Source: JALORV01 sp963712485 (GTDB lineage: Bacteria; Pseudomonadota; Gammaproteobacteria; Burkholderiales; Burkholderiaceae_F). From it: a DNA stretch of 64,000 nt. A program made the position numbers and the translations under genes. The stretch lies in contig CAVQID010000059.1 in assembly GCA_963712485.1 (NCBI GenBank), positions 35,713-99,712 on the forward strand, in the 5' to 3' direction. Shown one piece after another: positions 43,856 through 52,859 of this stretch. Below the pieces are notes generated by a model. The model was not told the DNA's origin. It searched no databases and worked only from the letters and a program-made list of their open reading frames with translations. Position 1 is the stretch's first letter, and each line of letters starts with the position of its first letter.

Positions 43856-46714
43856 ATGATGCGACAGTTCCAGGTCAATTCGTACCTGTTCGGTGGCAAC
43901 GCGCCGTACGTCGAAGACCTTTACGAGCGCTATCTCGACAATCCCGGCTCGGTGCCCGAAAAATGGCGCGCCTACTTCGACCAGATGCAACTGGTCCCGG
44001 CGGCCGACGGCACCACGAGTTCGCCCGACGTTGCGCATGCCCCGATCGTCGAGTCGTTCGCTCAGCGCGCCAAAGCCGGCACCTTCCAGCCGAAAGTGGC
44101 GCCGACCGACTTGTCCGTCGCGCGCAAGCAGGTCCACGTTCAGTCGATCATCGCGGCCTACCGGTACCTGGGCAACCGCTGGGCCAACCTCGATCCATTG
44201 CAGCGCCAGGAGCGGCCGGCGATCCCGGAGCTCGAACCCGCGTTCTATGACCTGACCGAAGGCGACATGGACACGGTGTTCTCCGCGTCCAACACCTACT
44301 TCGGCCAGGAGCAGATGACGCTGCGCGAGATCGTCACCGCGCTGCGCCAGACCTACTGCGGCAGCATCGGCGCCGAGTACATGTACATCTCCGATCCGGC
44401 GCAGAAGCGCTGGATCCAGCAGCGGCTGGAATCCGTGCGTTCGACGCCGACGTTCAGTTCCGAAGAGAAGCTGCACATCCTCGAGCGCCTGACGGCGGCC
44501 GAGGGACTCGAACGCTTCCTGCACACCAAGTACGTCGGCCAGAAGCGCTTTTCGCTCGAGGGCGGGGAAACCTTCATCGCTTCGATGGACGAGTTGATCC
44601 AGCGCGCGGGTGCGACCGGTGTGGAGGAAATGGTCATCGGCATGGCGCACCGCGGCCGCCTGAACGTGCTGGTCAACACGCTCGGCAAGATGCCGAAGGA
44701 ACTGTTCGCCGAGTTCGAGGGCAAGCCCGGCTCCGATCTGCCGGCGGGCGACGTCAAGTACCACATGGGTTTCTCAAGCGACATCTCGACGCCCGGCGGA
44801 CCGGTGCATCTGTCACTCGCATTCAATCCATCGCACCTGGAGATCGTCAACCCGGTGGTCGAGGGCTCGGTGCGCGCGCGCCAGGAAAGGCGCGGCGACC
44901 AGGAGGGCGACAAGGTACTGCCGGTGCTGGTCCATGGCGATGCGGCCTTCGCCGGCCAGGGCGTCGTGATGGAGACGCTCAACCTGGCGCAGACACGCGG
45001 CTATGGCACCGGCGGCACGGTCCACATCGTCATCAATAACCAGATCGGCTTCACGACGTCGGATCCGCGCGATTCGCGCTCGACCATCTATTGCTCCGAC
45101 GTCGTCAAGATGATCGAGGCGCCGGTGCTGCACGTCAACGGCGACGATCCGGAAGCGGTGGTCTTCATCACGCAGCTCGCGCTCGATTACCGCCAGCAGT
45201 TCAACCTCGATGTCGTGGTCGACATCGTCTGCTTCCGCCGCCTGGGTCACAACGAACAGGACACGCCGGCCGTCACACAGCCGCTGATGTACAAGAAGAT
45301 CGGTGCCCATCCGGGTACGCGCAAACTGTACGCGGACAAGCTGGTTACACAGGGCACGGTCCCGCCCGAGCTGCCCGATCAGATGATCAAGGCGTATCGC
45401 GCCGCGATGGAGGAGGGCCGCACCACGTCCGATCCGGTGCTGACGAACTACAAGAGCAAATACGCGGTCGACTGGTCGCCGTATCTGAACCGAAAGTGGA
45501 CAGACCACGCCGACACGGCCGTGCCGCTGGCCGAACTCAAGCGCCTCGGCGAGCGAATCACCACGGTGCCATCGACCTTCAAGGTGCATCCGCTGGTCGA
45601 CAAGGTGATCGCGGACCGTCGCGCGATGGCCGAGGGCAGAGCGCCGCTCGACTGGGGCATGGCGGAACACCTGGCCTATGCATCGCTGGTCGCGAGCGGT
45701 TACGCGGTGCGCGTCACCGGCCAGGACACCGCACGCGGCACCTTCACGCACCGGCACGCAGTGCTGCATGACCAGAACCGCGAAAAGTGGGATGAAGGCA
45801 CCTACGTTCCGCTGCAGCATGTCTCTGAAACGCAGGCCCCGTTCACGATCATCGACTCCGTGCTGTCGGAGGAGGCCGTGCTGGCGTTCGAGTACGGCTA
45901 CGCCAGCGCCGAACCGAATGCGCTCGTCGTCTGGGAGGCGCAGTTCGGCGACTTCGTCAATGGCGCGCAGGTCGTCATCGACCAGTTCCTGTCGTCGGGC
46001 GAAGTGAAGTGGGGCCGACAGTCCGGCCTGACGCTGATGCTGCCGCACGGCTACGAAGGCCAGGGCCCCGAACACTCGTCGGCGCGGCTGGAGCGCTTCC
46101 TTCAGCTGGCGGCCGACAACAACATGCAGATCGCCCAGCCGACGACGGCTGCGCAGATCTTCCACCTGCTGCGGCGGCAAATGATCCGACTGTTCCGCAA
46201 GCCGCTGGTCATCATGACGCCGAAGTCGCTGCTGCGTAACAAGGACGCGGCCTCTGAGCTCTCCGAGCTTTCGCGCGGAGAATTCCTGACCGTGATCGGC
46301 GAGCGCGATGAGTCGATCGATCCGAAGAAGGTCAAGCGCGTCGTGTTGTGCTCCGGCAAGGTGTACTTCGATCTTGCCCATGCCCGGCGCGAGCGCAACG
46401 AGGAAGATGTGGTCATCCTGCGCATCGAGCAGCTCTATCCGTTTCCGCACAAGGCGCTTGCCGCCGAACTGCGCAAATATCCGGCGGCAACCGAACTCGT
46501 CTGGAGCCAGGACGAACCGGCCAACCAGGGGCCGTGGTTCTACGCACAGCACTACCTGCTCGAAAACATGAGCGAGGGCCAGAAGCTGGGCTATGCCGGC
46601 CGCCCGCCGTCGGCATCACCGGCGGTCGGCTATTACGCCAAACACATCGAACAGCAGAAGGCGCTGATCGACACGGCTTTCGGGAAACTCAAGGGGCTGC
46701 TGCTCAACAAGTGA
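43856..46714 (+). CDS. sucA: 2-oxoglutarate dehydrogenase E1 component
   Basis: 952 residues from the ATG at 43856; an AAAGGTG site precedes it, and the longer open frame upstream is not needed. N-terminal NSYLFGGNAPYVEDLYERYL is the E2-binding peptide region typical of SucA. Catalytic segments include VIGMAHRGRLNVLVN, the TPP site HGDAAFAGQGVV and NNQIGFTTSDPRDSRST. It decarboxylates 2-oxoglutarate and passes the succinyl group to lipoyl SucB. First gene of sucA-sucB-SHOCT/PspC-lpd. Confidence 0.97.
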   Translation: MMRQFQVNSYLFGGNAPYVEDLYERYLDNPGSVPEKWRAYFDQMQLVPAADGTTSSPDVAHAPIVESFAQRAKAGTFQPKVAPTDLSVARKQVHVQSIIAAYRYLGNRWANLDPLQRQERPAIPELEPAFYDLTEGDMDTVFSASNTYFGQEQMTLREIVTALRQTYCGSIGAEYMYISDPAQKRWIQQRLESVRSTPTFSSEEKLHILERLTAAEGLERFLHTKYVGQKRFSLEGGETFIASMDELIQRAGATGVEEMVIGMAHRGRLNVLVNTLGKMPKELFAEFEGKPGSDLPAGDVKYHMGFSSDISTPGGPVHLSLAFNPSHLEIVNPVVEGSVRARQERRGDQEGDKVLPVLVHGDAAFAGQGVVMETLNLAQTRGYGTGGTVHIVINNQIGFTTSDPRDSRSTIYCSDVVKMIEAPVLHVNGDDPEAVVFITQLALDYRQQFNLDVVVDIVCFRRLGHNEQDTPAVTQPLMYKKIGAHPGTRKLYADKLVTQGTVPPELPDQMIKAYRAAMEEGRTTSDPVLTNYKSKYAVDWSPYLNRKWTDHADTAVPLAELKRLGERITTVPSTFKVHPLVDKVIADRRAMAEGRAPLDWGMAEHLAYASLVASGYAVRVTGQDTARGTFTHRHAVLHDQNREKWDEGTYVPLQHVSETQAPFTIIDSVLSEEAVLAFEYGYASAEPNALVVWEAQFGDFVNGAQVVIDQFLSSGEVKWGRQSGLTLMLPHGYEGQGPEHSSARLERFLQLAADNNMQIAQPTTAAQIFHLLRRQMIRLFRKPLVIMTPKSLLRNKDAASELSELSRGEFLTVIGERDESIDPKKVKRVVLCSGKVYFDLAHARRERNEEDVVILRIEQLYPFPHKALAAELRKYPAATELVWSQDEPANQGPWFYAQHYLLENMSEGQKLGYAGRPPSASPAVGYYAKHIEQQKALIDTAFGKLKGLLLNK

Positions 46715-46836
46715 CCTGCGGTCGGCAGCAGTCCGGATCGCGGGCCGTGTTGCGACACAGCTGAGCCTGCGCAGCAGGACCCCGGACCGGCGACTGCGCC
46801 CACGCCAACCCATACGAACAAGAGCGCTCAAACATC

Positions 46837-48090
46837 ATGGCCATAGTCGAAGTCAAGGTTCCGCAATTGTCGGAGTCGGTCGCCGAGGCGACGCTGCTGC
46901 AGTGGAAGAAGAAGCCCGGCGACGCGGTTGCCGCTGACGAGATCCTGATCGAGATCGAGACCGACAAGGTCGTGCTCGAGGTGCCGGCGCCGTCGGCTGG
47001 CGTGCTCGGACAGATCATCAAGGGCGATGGCAGCACTGTCGTCTCCGGCGAGGTCATCGCCTCGGTGGATACCGAGGGCAAGGGCAGCACGGCGCCGGCT
47101 GCTGCCGCTCCCGCAGCGGTCGCGGCGACGACTGCACCGACGCCGGCCGCGGCCGCGACCGCCGCCAAAGCTGCTGGTGTGGCGATGCCCGCTGCAGCCA
47201 AGCTGATGGCCGATGCCGGCATGGCGCCCGGTCAGGTCGCGGGCACCGGCAAGGACGGGCGCGTCACTAAGGGCGACGTGCTGGGGGCTATCACCGCGCG
47301 GGCGCAGGCACCCGCGGCCGCGGCGGCGGCTACCGCCCGGCCTGCGCTGCCGGAGGTCAAGGCGCCGATTGATTTTTCCGTGCTCGCCGACCGGCCGGAA
47401 CAGCGTGTGCCGATGTCGCGCCTGCGCCAGCGCATCGCCGAGCGCCTCGTCCAGTCGCAATCGACGGCCGCGATTTTGACCACGTTCAACGAGGTCAACA
47501 TGGCGCCGATGATGGAGATGCGGAATCGCTACAAGGATCGTTTCGAAAAGGAGCACGGGGTCAAGCTGGGCTTTATGTCGTTCTTCGTGAAGGCGGCCGT
47601 CGCAGCACTGAAGAAGTATCCGGTCGTCAACGCGTCGGTCGACGGCAACGACATCGTCTACCACGGCTACTTCGACATCGGCATTGCGGTCGGGTCGCCG
47701 CGCGGCCTGGTCGTTCCGATCCTGCGCGACGCGGACCAGATGACCTTTGCCGACATCGAGAAGAAGATCGCCGACTACGGCAAGCGCGCTGGGGAAGGCA
47801 AGCTGGCGCTCGAGGAACTCACCGGCGGCACCTTCTCGATCTCCAATGGCGGGGTGTTCGGCTCGATGTTGTCGACACCGATCATCAATCCACCGCAGTC
47901 GGCGATCCTCGGCGTGCACGCGACCAAGGACCGCGCGGTGGTCGAGAACGGCCAGGTCGTGGTGCGTCCGATGAACTACCTCGCGCTGTCGTACGACCAT
48001 CGCATCATCGATGGTCGCGAGGCGGTGCTGGCGCTGGTGACGATGAAGGAAGCGCTGGAAGATCCGGCGCGGCTGTTGCTGGAGGTCTGA
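46837..48090 (+). CDS. sucB: Dihydrolipoyl succinyltransferase (E2)
   Basis: 417 residues: one lipoyl domain (about 1-77; ETDKVVLEVPAP with the lipoylated Lys near 44), an Ala/Pro-rich linker, a peripheral subunit-binding domain (about 115-150; AAKLMADAGMAPGQVAGTGK), a second linker, and the catalytic domain (about 185-417) with SYDHRIIDGREAVLAL (His and Asp). It forms the core of the 2-oxoglutarate dehydrogenase complex. The 122-base gap after sucA has no obvious terminator. Confidence 0.97.
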   Translation: MAIVEVKVPQLSESVAEATLLQWKKKPGDAVAADEILIEIETDKVVLEVPAPSAGVLGQIIKGDGSTVVSGEVIASVDTEGKGSTAPAAAAPAAVAATTAPTPAAAATAAKAAGVAMPAAAKLMADAGMAPGQVAGTGKDGRVTKGDVLGAITARAQAPAAAAAATARPALPEVKAPIDFSVLADRPEQRVPMSRLRQRIAERLVQSQSTAAILTTFNEVNMAPMMEMRNRYKDRFEKEHGVKLGFMSFFVKAAVAALKKYPVVNASVDGNDIVYHGYFDIGIAVGSPRGLVVPILRDADQMTFADIEKKIADYGKRAGEGKLALEELTGGTFSISNGGVFGSMLSTPIINPPQSAILGVHATKDRAVVENGQVVVRPMNYLALSYDHRIIDGREAVLALVTMKEALEDPARLLLEV

Positions 48091-48095
48091 GCGCC

Positions 48096-48422
48096 ATGGG
48101 AACCGCAGACGAGATCGGAAAGCTGCACGCGTTGTACAAGGAAGGCGCGCTGACTCAGGCCGAATTCGAGGCCGCCAAGGCCGATCTGTTCCGGCGCGAG
48201 TCCGTCGGCGGCGACCCGCTTAAGGCGGCCGCCGACGGAGTCAATGGCCTGCGGCTGTCGAACACCGACAAGTGGATCGCCGGCGTCTGCGGCGGACTTG
48301 GCCGCAGCACCGGCGTCGAATCCTGGATCTGGCGCCTGCTGTTCGCGCTCGGCCTGTTTGTCGGCGGAGTCACGCTGATCCTGTATCTGCTGCTGTGGAT
48401 ATTCGTGCCGCGCCAGGCCTGA
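48096..48422 (+). CDS. SHOCT-PspC fusion membrane protein
   Basis: 108 residues. The N-terminus (about 5-38; GKLHALYKEGALTQAEFEAAK) is a SHOCT motif. The C-terminus (about 52-106; DKWIAGVCGGLGRSTGVESW, then two hydrophobic stretches) is a PspC domain with two membrane segments. PspC proteins respond to membrane stress, and SHOCT often mediates oligomerisation. It starts 5 bases after sucB and ends 21 bases before lpd, so it is made along with the 2-oxoglutarate dehydrogenase. The link to the complex is unknown. Confidence 0.85.
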   Translation: MGTADEIGKLHALYKEGALTQAEFEAAKADLFRRESVGGDPLKAAADGVNGLRLSNTDKWIAGVCGGLGRSTGVESWIWRLLFALGLFVGGVTLILYLLLWIFVPRQA

Positions 48423-48443
48423 GCGCGCATCTGAAAGGCAAGC

Positions 48444-49883
48444 ATGTCGAAGAACTTTGACGTCGTCGTGATCGGCGGCGGGCCGGGCGGCTACATCGCC
48501 GCGATCCGGGCAGCGCAGCTCGGCTTCAGCACCGCGTGCATCGACGACTGGAAGAACAAGGACGGCGGACCGGCGCCCGGCGGCACCTGCACCAACATCG
48601 GCTGCATACCTTCGAAGGCGCTGTTGCAGTCGTCCGAGAACTACGACCACGCTGCGCACCATTTTGCGGCGCACGGCATCGAGGTCAAGGGACTTGCCCT
48701 TGATCTCGCCAAGATGCTCGGGCGCAAGAACACGGTCGTCAAGCAGAACAACGACGGCATCCTGTTTCTGTTCAAGAAGAACAAGATCACGTTTTTCCAT
48801 GGGCGGGGGTCGTTCGTCGGGCGCGGCGACGCCGGCGTCGAGATCAAGGTTGCCGGCGCTGAGGAGGAGCAACTGCTCGCGCGCCACGTCATCGTCGCGA
48901 CCGGGTCGAACGCCCGGGCTTTGCCGGGCATCGACTTCGACGAGAAGCGCGTCCTCTCGAACGACGGCGCGCTGGCGATTCCGGAGGTGCCGAAGCGGCT
49001 CGGAGTCATCGGCGCCGGAGTCATCGGCTTGGAGATGGGTTCGGTATGGCGTCGACTCGGCGCGGACGTCACGCTGCTGGAGGCGCTGCCGGCGTTCCTC
49101 GGCGCGGTCGATGAGCAGATCGCGAAGGAGGCGGCCAAGCTTTTCGGCCGCCAGGGCCTGAAGATCCAGCTCGGCGTGAAGATCGACAAGGTCAGCGTCG
49201 ACAAGAAGGGCAAGGCGGAAGAAGTGCGCGTCGAGTACGCCGATGCCAAAGGCGAGGCGCAGGCGCTGACCGTCGACAGGCTCATCGTCTCCATCGGTCG
49301 CGTGCCGAACACGAACGGACTGAACGCGGAGGCGATCGGGCTGGTGCTCGACGAGCGTGGCTTCGTCGCCGTCGACGACGACTGCCGCACCAATGTGCCG
49401 AACGTCTGGGCGGTGGGCGACGTCGTGCGCGGTCCGATGTTGGCCCACAAGGCGGAGGAGGAGGGGGTTGCCGTGGCCGAGCGCATCGCCGGCCAGCACG
49501 GGCACGTCAACTTCAACACGATTCCGTGGGTCATCTACACGTCACCTGAGATCGCCTGGGTCGGGCAGACGGAACAGCAGCTGAGGGCTGCCGGTCGCAC
49601 CTACCGCGCCGGAACGTTTCCGTTCGCCGCGAACGGTCGGGCACGTGCACTCGGCGACACCAGCGGCATGGTCAAGTTTCTCGCCGACGCCACGACCGAC
49701 GAGATCCTCGGCGTGCACATGATCGGGCCGTATGTGTCGGAGCTGATCACCGAGGCGGTTGTTGCGATGGAGTTCCGTGCGTCGTCCGAGGACATCGCCC
49801 GCATCTGCCATGCCCACCCCTCGCTCGCCGAGGCCACGAAGGAAGCGGCATTGGCGGTCGACAAGCGCACGCTGAACATCTGA
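48444..49883 (+). CDS. lpd: Dihydrolipoyl dehydrogenase (E3)
   Basis: 479 residues. FAD motif VVIGGGPGGYIAAIRAA, redox disulfide GGTCTNIGCIPSKALL, NAD motif GVIGAGVIGLEMGSVWRRLG and the C-terminal HAHPSLAEATKEAAL (catalytic His and Glu) are present. It reoxidises dihydrolipoamide with NAD for the 2-oxoglutarate dehydrogenase encoded upstream. Lies 21 bases after the PspC gene. Confidence 0.97.
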   Translation: MSKNFDVVVIGGGPGGYIAAIRAAQLGFSTACIDDWKNKDGGPAPGGTCTNIGCIPSKALLQSSENYDHAAHHFAAHGIEVKGLALDLAKMLGRKNTVVKQNNDGILFLFKKNKITFFHGRGSFVGRGDAGVEIKVAGAEEEQLLARHVIVATGSNARALPGIDFDEKRVLSNDGALAIPEVPKRLGVIGAGVIGLEMGSVWRRLGADVTLLEALPAFLGAVDEQIAKEAAKLFGRQGLKIQLGVKIDKVSVDKKGKAEEVRVEYADAKGEAQALTVDRLIVSIGRVPNTNGLNAEAIGLVLDERGFVAVDDDCRTNVPNVWAVGDVVRGPMLAHKAEEEGVAVAERIAGQHGHVNFNTIPWVIYTSPEIAWVGQTEQQLRAAGRTYRAGTFPFAANGRARALGDTSGMVKFLADATTDEILGVHMIGPYVSELITEAVVAMEFRASSEDIARICHAHPSLAEATKEAALAVDKRTLNI

Positions 49884-49929
49884 CACCTGCAGTCCGTCGA
49901 ACGCACACTCCGGCGGCCGGGCTTTCCGC

Positions 49930-51021
49930 GTGCCTTTCCGAAACCAGCTCGAAGCCGCGCTCACGCACCGCGGCTATGCGCTTGACGCCTCGCAGGAGCA
50001 GGCCGCCGCCCGCCTGCAGCGGCTGCAGGAAGAGTGGACGGGCTACAAGGCGCACCGCTCCAACGCGCTGAAGAAGTTGCTGGTGCGGCCGCCGGTGCCG
50101 CGCGGCGTCTACCTGTGGGGCGATGTCGGCCGCGGCAAGAGTTTCCTGATGGACGCGTTCTTCGCGTCCGTGCCGATCATCCGCAAGACGCGAGTGCACT
50201 TCCACGAGTTCATGCGCGGTGTCCATGCCGAACTGCACGAACTCAAGGGCACGGCTGAACCGCTCGACGAAGTCGCGCAGCGCATCGCACGGCGCCACCG
50301 GCTGATCTGTTTCGACGAATTCCACGTCGCGGACATCGCCGATGCCATGATCCTGCACCGGCTTCTCGAGCGCCTGTTCGCGCTCAATATCGGTTTCGTC
50401 ATGACGTCGAACTACGCGCCGGACGGGCTTTACCCGGACGGCCTGCACCGCGACCGCATGCTGCCGGCCATCGAGTTGCTGAAGCAGCGGCTCGACCTCG
50501 TGCAGGTGGACGGCGGCGTCGACTATCGCCGCCGCGCGATGGAGCGGATCGACGCCTACATCACGCCGTGGGGCGCCGAGGCCGAACTGCGGCTCGCATC
50601 CGCGTTCGAGCGCGTTGCTGAAACCGAGGATGACGATCCGGTGCTGACCATCGAAGCCCGCACGATACGCGCGCGACGGCGGGCCGGCGGTGTGGTCTGG
50701 TTTGATTTCGCCGTGCTCTGTGGCGGTCCGCGTTCGCAGAACGACTACCTCGAGCTCTCCGCCCAGTTTCACACCGTCGTGCTGTCCAACGTGCCGAAAA
50801 TGTCCGCCGGCCATGCTTCCGAGGCACGACGCTTCACCTGGCTCGTTGATGTCCTCTACGACCACCGGGTCAAACTGCTGTTGTCGGCTGAAGCCCCGCC
50901 CGCGGAGCTCTATCCTGCTGGCGCGCTGGCGAACGAATTTGCGCGTACGGTGTCCCGGCTGGAGGAAATGCAATCGCGCGCCTACCTTGAATCATCACGC
51001 CGGGACGTTGTCCGTGTGTAG
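49930..51021 (+). CDS. zapE: Cell division protein ZapE (AFG1-like ATPase)
   Basis: 363 residues from GTG 49930. Walker A is LWGDVGRGKSFLMD, Walker B LICFDEFHVADIADA, with MTSNYAPDGLYPDGLHR as sensor I region. ZapE is an AFG1-like ATPase that modulates the FtsZ ring under low oxygen. No clear Shine-Dalgarno site precedes the GTG. It follows lpd by 46 bases, as in many betaproteobacterial genomes. Confidence 0.92.
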   Translation: MPFRNQLEAALTHRGYALDASQEQAAARLQRLQEEWTGYKAHRSNALKKLLVRPPVPRGVYLWGDVGRGKSFLMDAFFASVPIIRKTRVHFHEFMRGVHAELHELKGTAEPLDEVAQRIARRHRLICFDEFHVADIADAMILHRLLERLFALNIGFVMTSNYAPDGLYPDGLHRDRMLPAIELLKQRLDLVQVDGGVDYRRRAMERIDAYITPWGAEAELRLASAFERVAETEDDDPVLTIEARTIRARRRAGGVVWFDFAVLCGGPRSQNDYLELSAQFHTVVLSNVPKMSAGHASEARRFTWLVDVLYDHRVKLLLSAEAPPAELYPAGALANEFARTVSRLEEMQSRAYLESSRRDVVRV

Positions 51022-51052
51022 GCGGAACACGGCTGCGGGGCGTTGGATTCCC

Positions 51053-51784
51053 ATGCCTAGACTCTTGCTCATCATCGGGATATTGGCAGCCAGCGCCACG
51101 CTGGCGCAGGAGTTCTCTTCAAACTATCCCGCGGGGAGCATCACGACGCGCGAACAGGCGGCCCAGGCGCTGGATGCAGCGCAAAAGGAGCAGGCGCGCC
51201 TTGCCCGGGAGTTCGACACGCGTGACGCGGAGTGCTACAGCAAGTTCTTCGTCAACAGCTGTCGCGAGAAAGTTCGTCGCGAGCGCGAACTCGCCCGCCG
51301 CGACGTCGGTCGTGTCGAGCTTGAAGCAAAGGAGACGCGTCGCCGGCTCGACCAGGAAGACGCGGCCCGGCGTCGCGCGGAGCAGGACAGGCAGCAGGCT
51401 GCGGAAGACGAGGCGCGCCGCGCCCGCGAGGCCGAGGCCAGGTTGCAGGCCAAGCAACGCCAGGACCAGGCACTGGAAGCGTCCAAGGGCGGGTTGAGCC
51501 CCGAGGAAGAGGATCGCAATCGCGCGGAGTACGAGCGCAAGCAGAGGGAGCATGCGCAGCGTCTCGCCAAGGAGCAGCAGGGCGCTCCCGAGCGGGCGCA
51601 GAATGCCGCGGCCCACCAGCAGAAACAGGCTGAGGCGGCCAAGCGCGCGGAGGCGAGCGCGGCCGAGCAGAAGCGCCGCGAGACCCGGCGCGCGGAGCGC
51701 AAGAAGGAGCTGGAGACGAAGGAAGCCGAGCGCGAAGCGATGCGCAAGCGTGCCGAAGAAGCCGCGCAGGCGCTGCCGCGCTAG
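51053..51784 (+). CDS. Exported Ala/Arg/Glu-rich coiled-coil protein
   Basis: 243 residues from ATG 51053. A signal peptide (about 1-19, LLLIIGILAASATLAQ) precedes a conserved head with ECYSKFFVNSCREKVRRE, a Cys pair about 12 residues apart. The rest is a nearly continuous charged helix (about 80-243), like TolA's central domain. Families of this type occur in Burkholderiales as hypothetical proteins; function unknown. The long frame upstream in the same frame lies inside zapE and is not used. Confidence 0.7.
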   Translation: MPRLLLIIGILAASATLAQEFSSNYPAGSITTREQAAQALDAAQKEQARLAREFDTRDAECYSKFFVNSCREKVRRERELARRDVGRVELEAKETRRRLDQEDAARRRAEQDRQQAAEDEARRAREAEARLQAKQRQDQALEASKGGLSPEEEDRNRAEYERKQREHAQRLAKEQQGAPERAQNAAAHQQKQAEAAKRAEASAAEQKRRETRRAERKKELETKEAEREAMRKRAEEAAQALPR

Positions 51785-51787
51785 GGA

Positions 51788-52588
51788 CTACCGGACGGGC
51801 GCGCGGGGCTGCGGTTCGAGCTTGATAATGGCGAGCGACAGATTGTCGCCGCGACCTTCGGACCGTTCCCTGGCCAGGAAAACCAGCCGTTCGGAGGCTT
51901 CGCGCGGCGGCAACGTCGTCAGGATCTCGGCCAGTTCGTCGTCTTCGAAATAAGCCCACAGGCCGTCACTCGACAGCAGGAAGACATCGCCTTCGCGCAG
52001 GCTGGTGTCCTCGCCGATCTCGATCTTCGGCTTCTTGTTGATGCCCAGCGCGCTGACCAGGATGTTCTTGTAGCGGCTCGCCGCCAGCTCCGCATCCTCA
52101 TAACGCCCTTCGATGCGCAGCTGTTCCGCATAAGTGTGATCCGGGGTGCGATGAAGCAACCTGCCGCCGCGGAAGAAATACAGGCGGCTGTCGCCGGCGT
52201 GCGCCCAGATCGCATAGGTCTTTTTGATGATGAGCGCGCATAGCGTGCTGTGCGGCTCCTTTTCGGCGGCGATTGCGGTAAGGCGGATGACCGTATGGGC
52301 TTCGGCCGCCAGATGCAACAGCATGTCGCGGAACGTCGAATCTCGTTCCGTCATGTCCTTGAAGAGGTTTTCGGCGGTGCTGACTACCTGATCGGCAGCC
52401 ATCCGGCCGCCTGTCCGCCCGCCCATGCCGTCTGCGACGATTGCGAGCATGGCACCGGGGTTGCGTGGGCTGGTGATGATTGCCACGCGATCCTGCTGCT
52501 CCTGCCGGTCGCCGATATGCTGGGCGACGCAGACGTTGACTTTGAAGCTCGACACGCCGGTCTTGGGTCCTTGGAAGAAGTCTATCAT
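51788..52588 (-). CDS. PP2C-type serine/threonine protein phosphatase
   Basis: 266 residues. Metal-binding motifs of the PPM family are present: QEQQDRVAIIT, IVADGMGGRTGGRMAAD, WAHAGDSRLYFFRGG, LLSSDGLWAYFEDDE and SEGRGDNLSLAII. It should remove phosphate from Ser/Thr residues using Mn or Mg. No paired kinase is nearby. Divergent from the DUF465 gene and convergent with the coiled-coil protein, with stops 3 bases apart. Confidence 0.9.
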   Translation of the reverse strand: MIDFFQGPKTGVSSFKVNVCVAQHIGDRQEQQDRVAIITSPRNPGAMLAIVADGMGGRTGGRMAADQVVSTAENLFKDMTERDSTFRDMLLHLAAEAHTVIRLTAIAAEKEPHSTLCALIIKKTYAIWAHAGDSRLYFFRGGRLLHRTPDHTYAEQLRIEGRYEDAELAASRYKNILVSALGINKKPKIEIGEDTSLREGDVFLLSSDGLWAYFEDDELAEILTTLPPREASERLVFLARERSEGRGDNLSLAIIKLEPQPRAPVR

Positions 52589-52661
52589 CGGCGTACTCGT
52601 GGTTTGCCGAGCGCCGGGTACCGCAGTCTTTTAGGGTCCACTTTGACGATTTGCTCGCGCG

Positions 52662-52859
52662 ATGGAACAGGACGACATCAAGCGGCGCATCATCGAGTTG
52701 CAGGTCGAACACCGTGATCTCGACGACGCGATCGAACGGCTCGCGAAGCAGCCGGGTGTCGATGAACTCGCTCTCCGGCGTATGAAAAAGCGCAAGCTGC
52801 AGGTCAAGGACTCGGTGCGGCTGCTGGAAATGCGCCTCGTGCCCGACATACCGGCGTGA
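52662..52859 (+). CDS. DUF465 (YdcH) family small protein
   Basis: 65 residues. LQVEHRDLDDAIERLA and DELALRRMKKRKLQVKD give the helical-hairpin pattern of DUF465/YdcH, a family of small cytoplasmic proteins without known function. The stop overlaps the GTG start of the helicase gene (GTGA), so the two are translationally coupled. Confidence 0.85.
   Translation: MEQDDIKRRIIELQVEHRDLDDAIERLAKQPGVDELALRRMKKRKLQVKDSVRLLEMRLVPDIPA

Noticed and set aside
44813..46552. 579-codon minus-strand frame
   Set aside because: It is antisense to sucA and consists of low-information Arg/Asp/Val-rich sequence.
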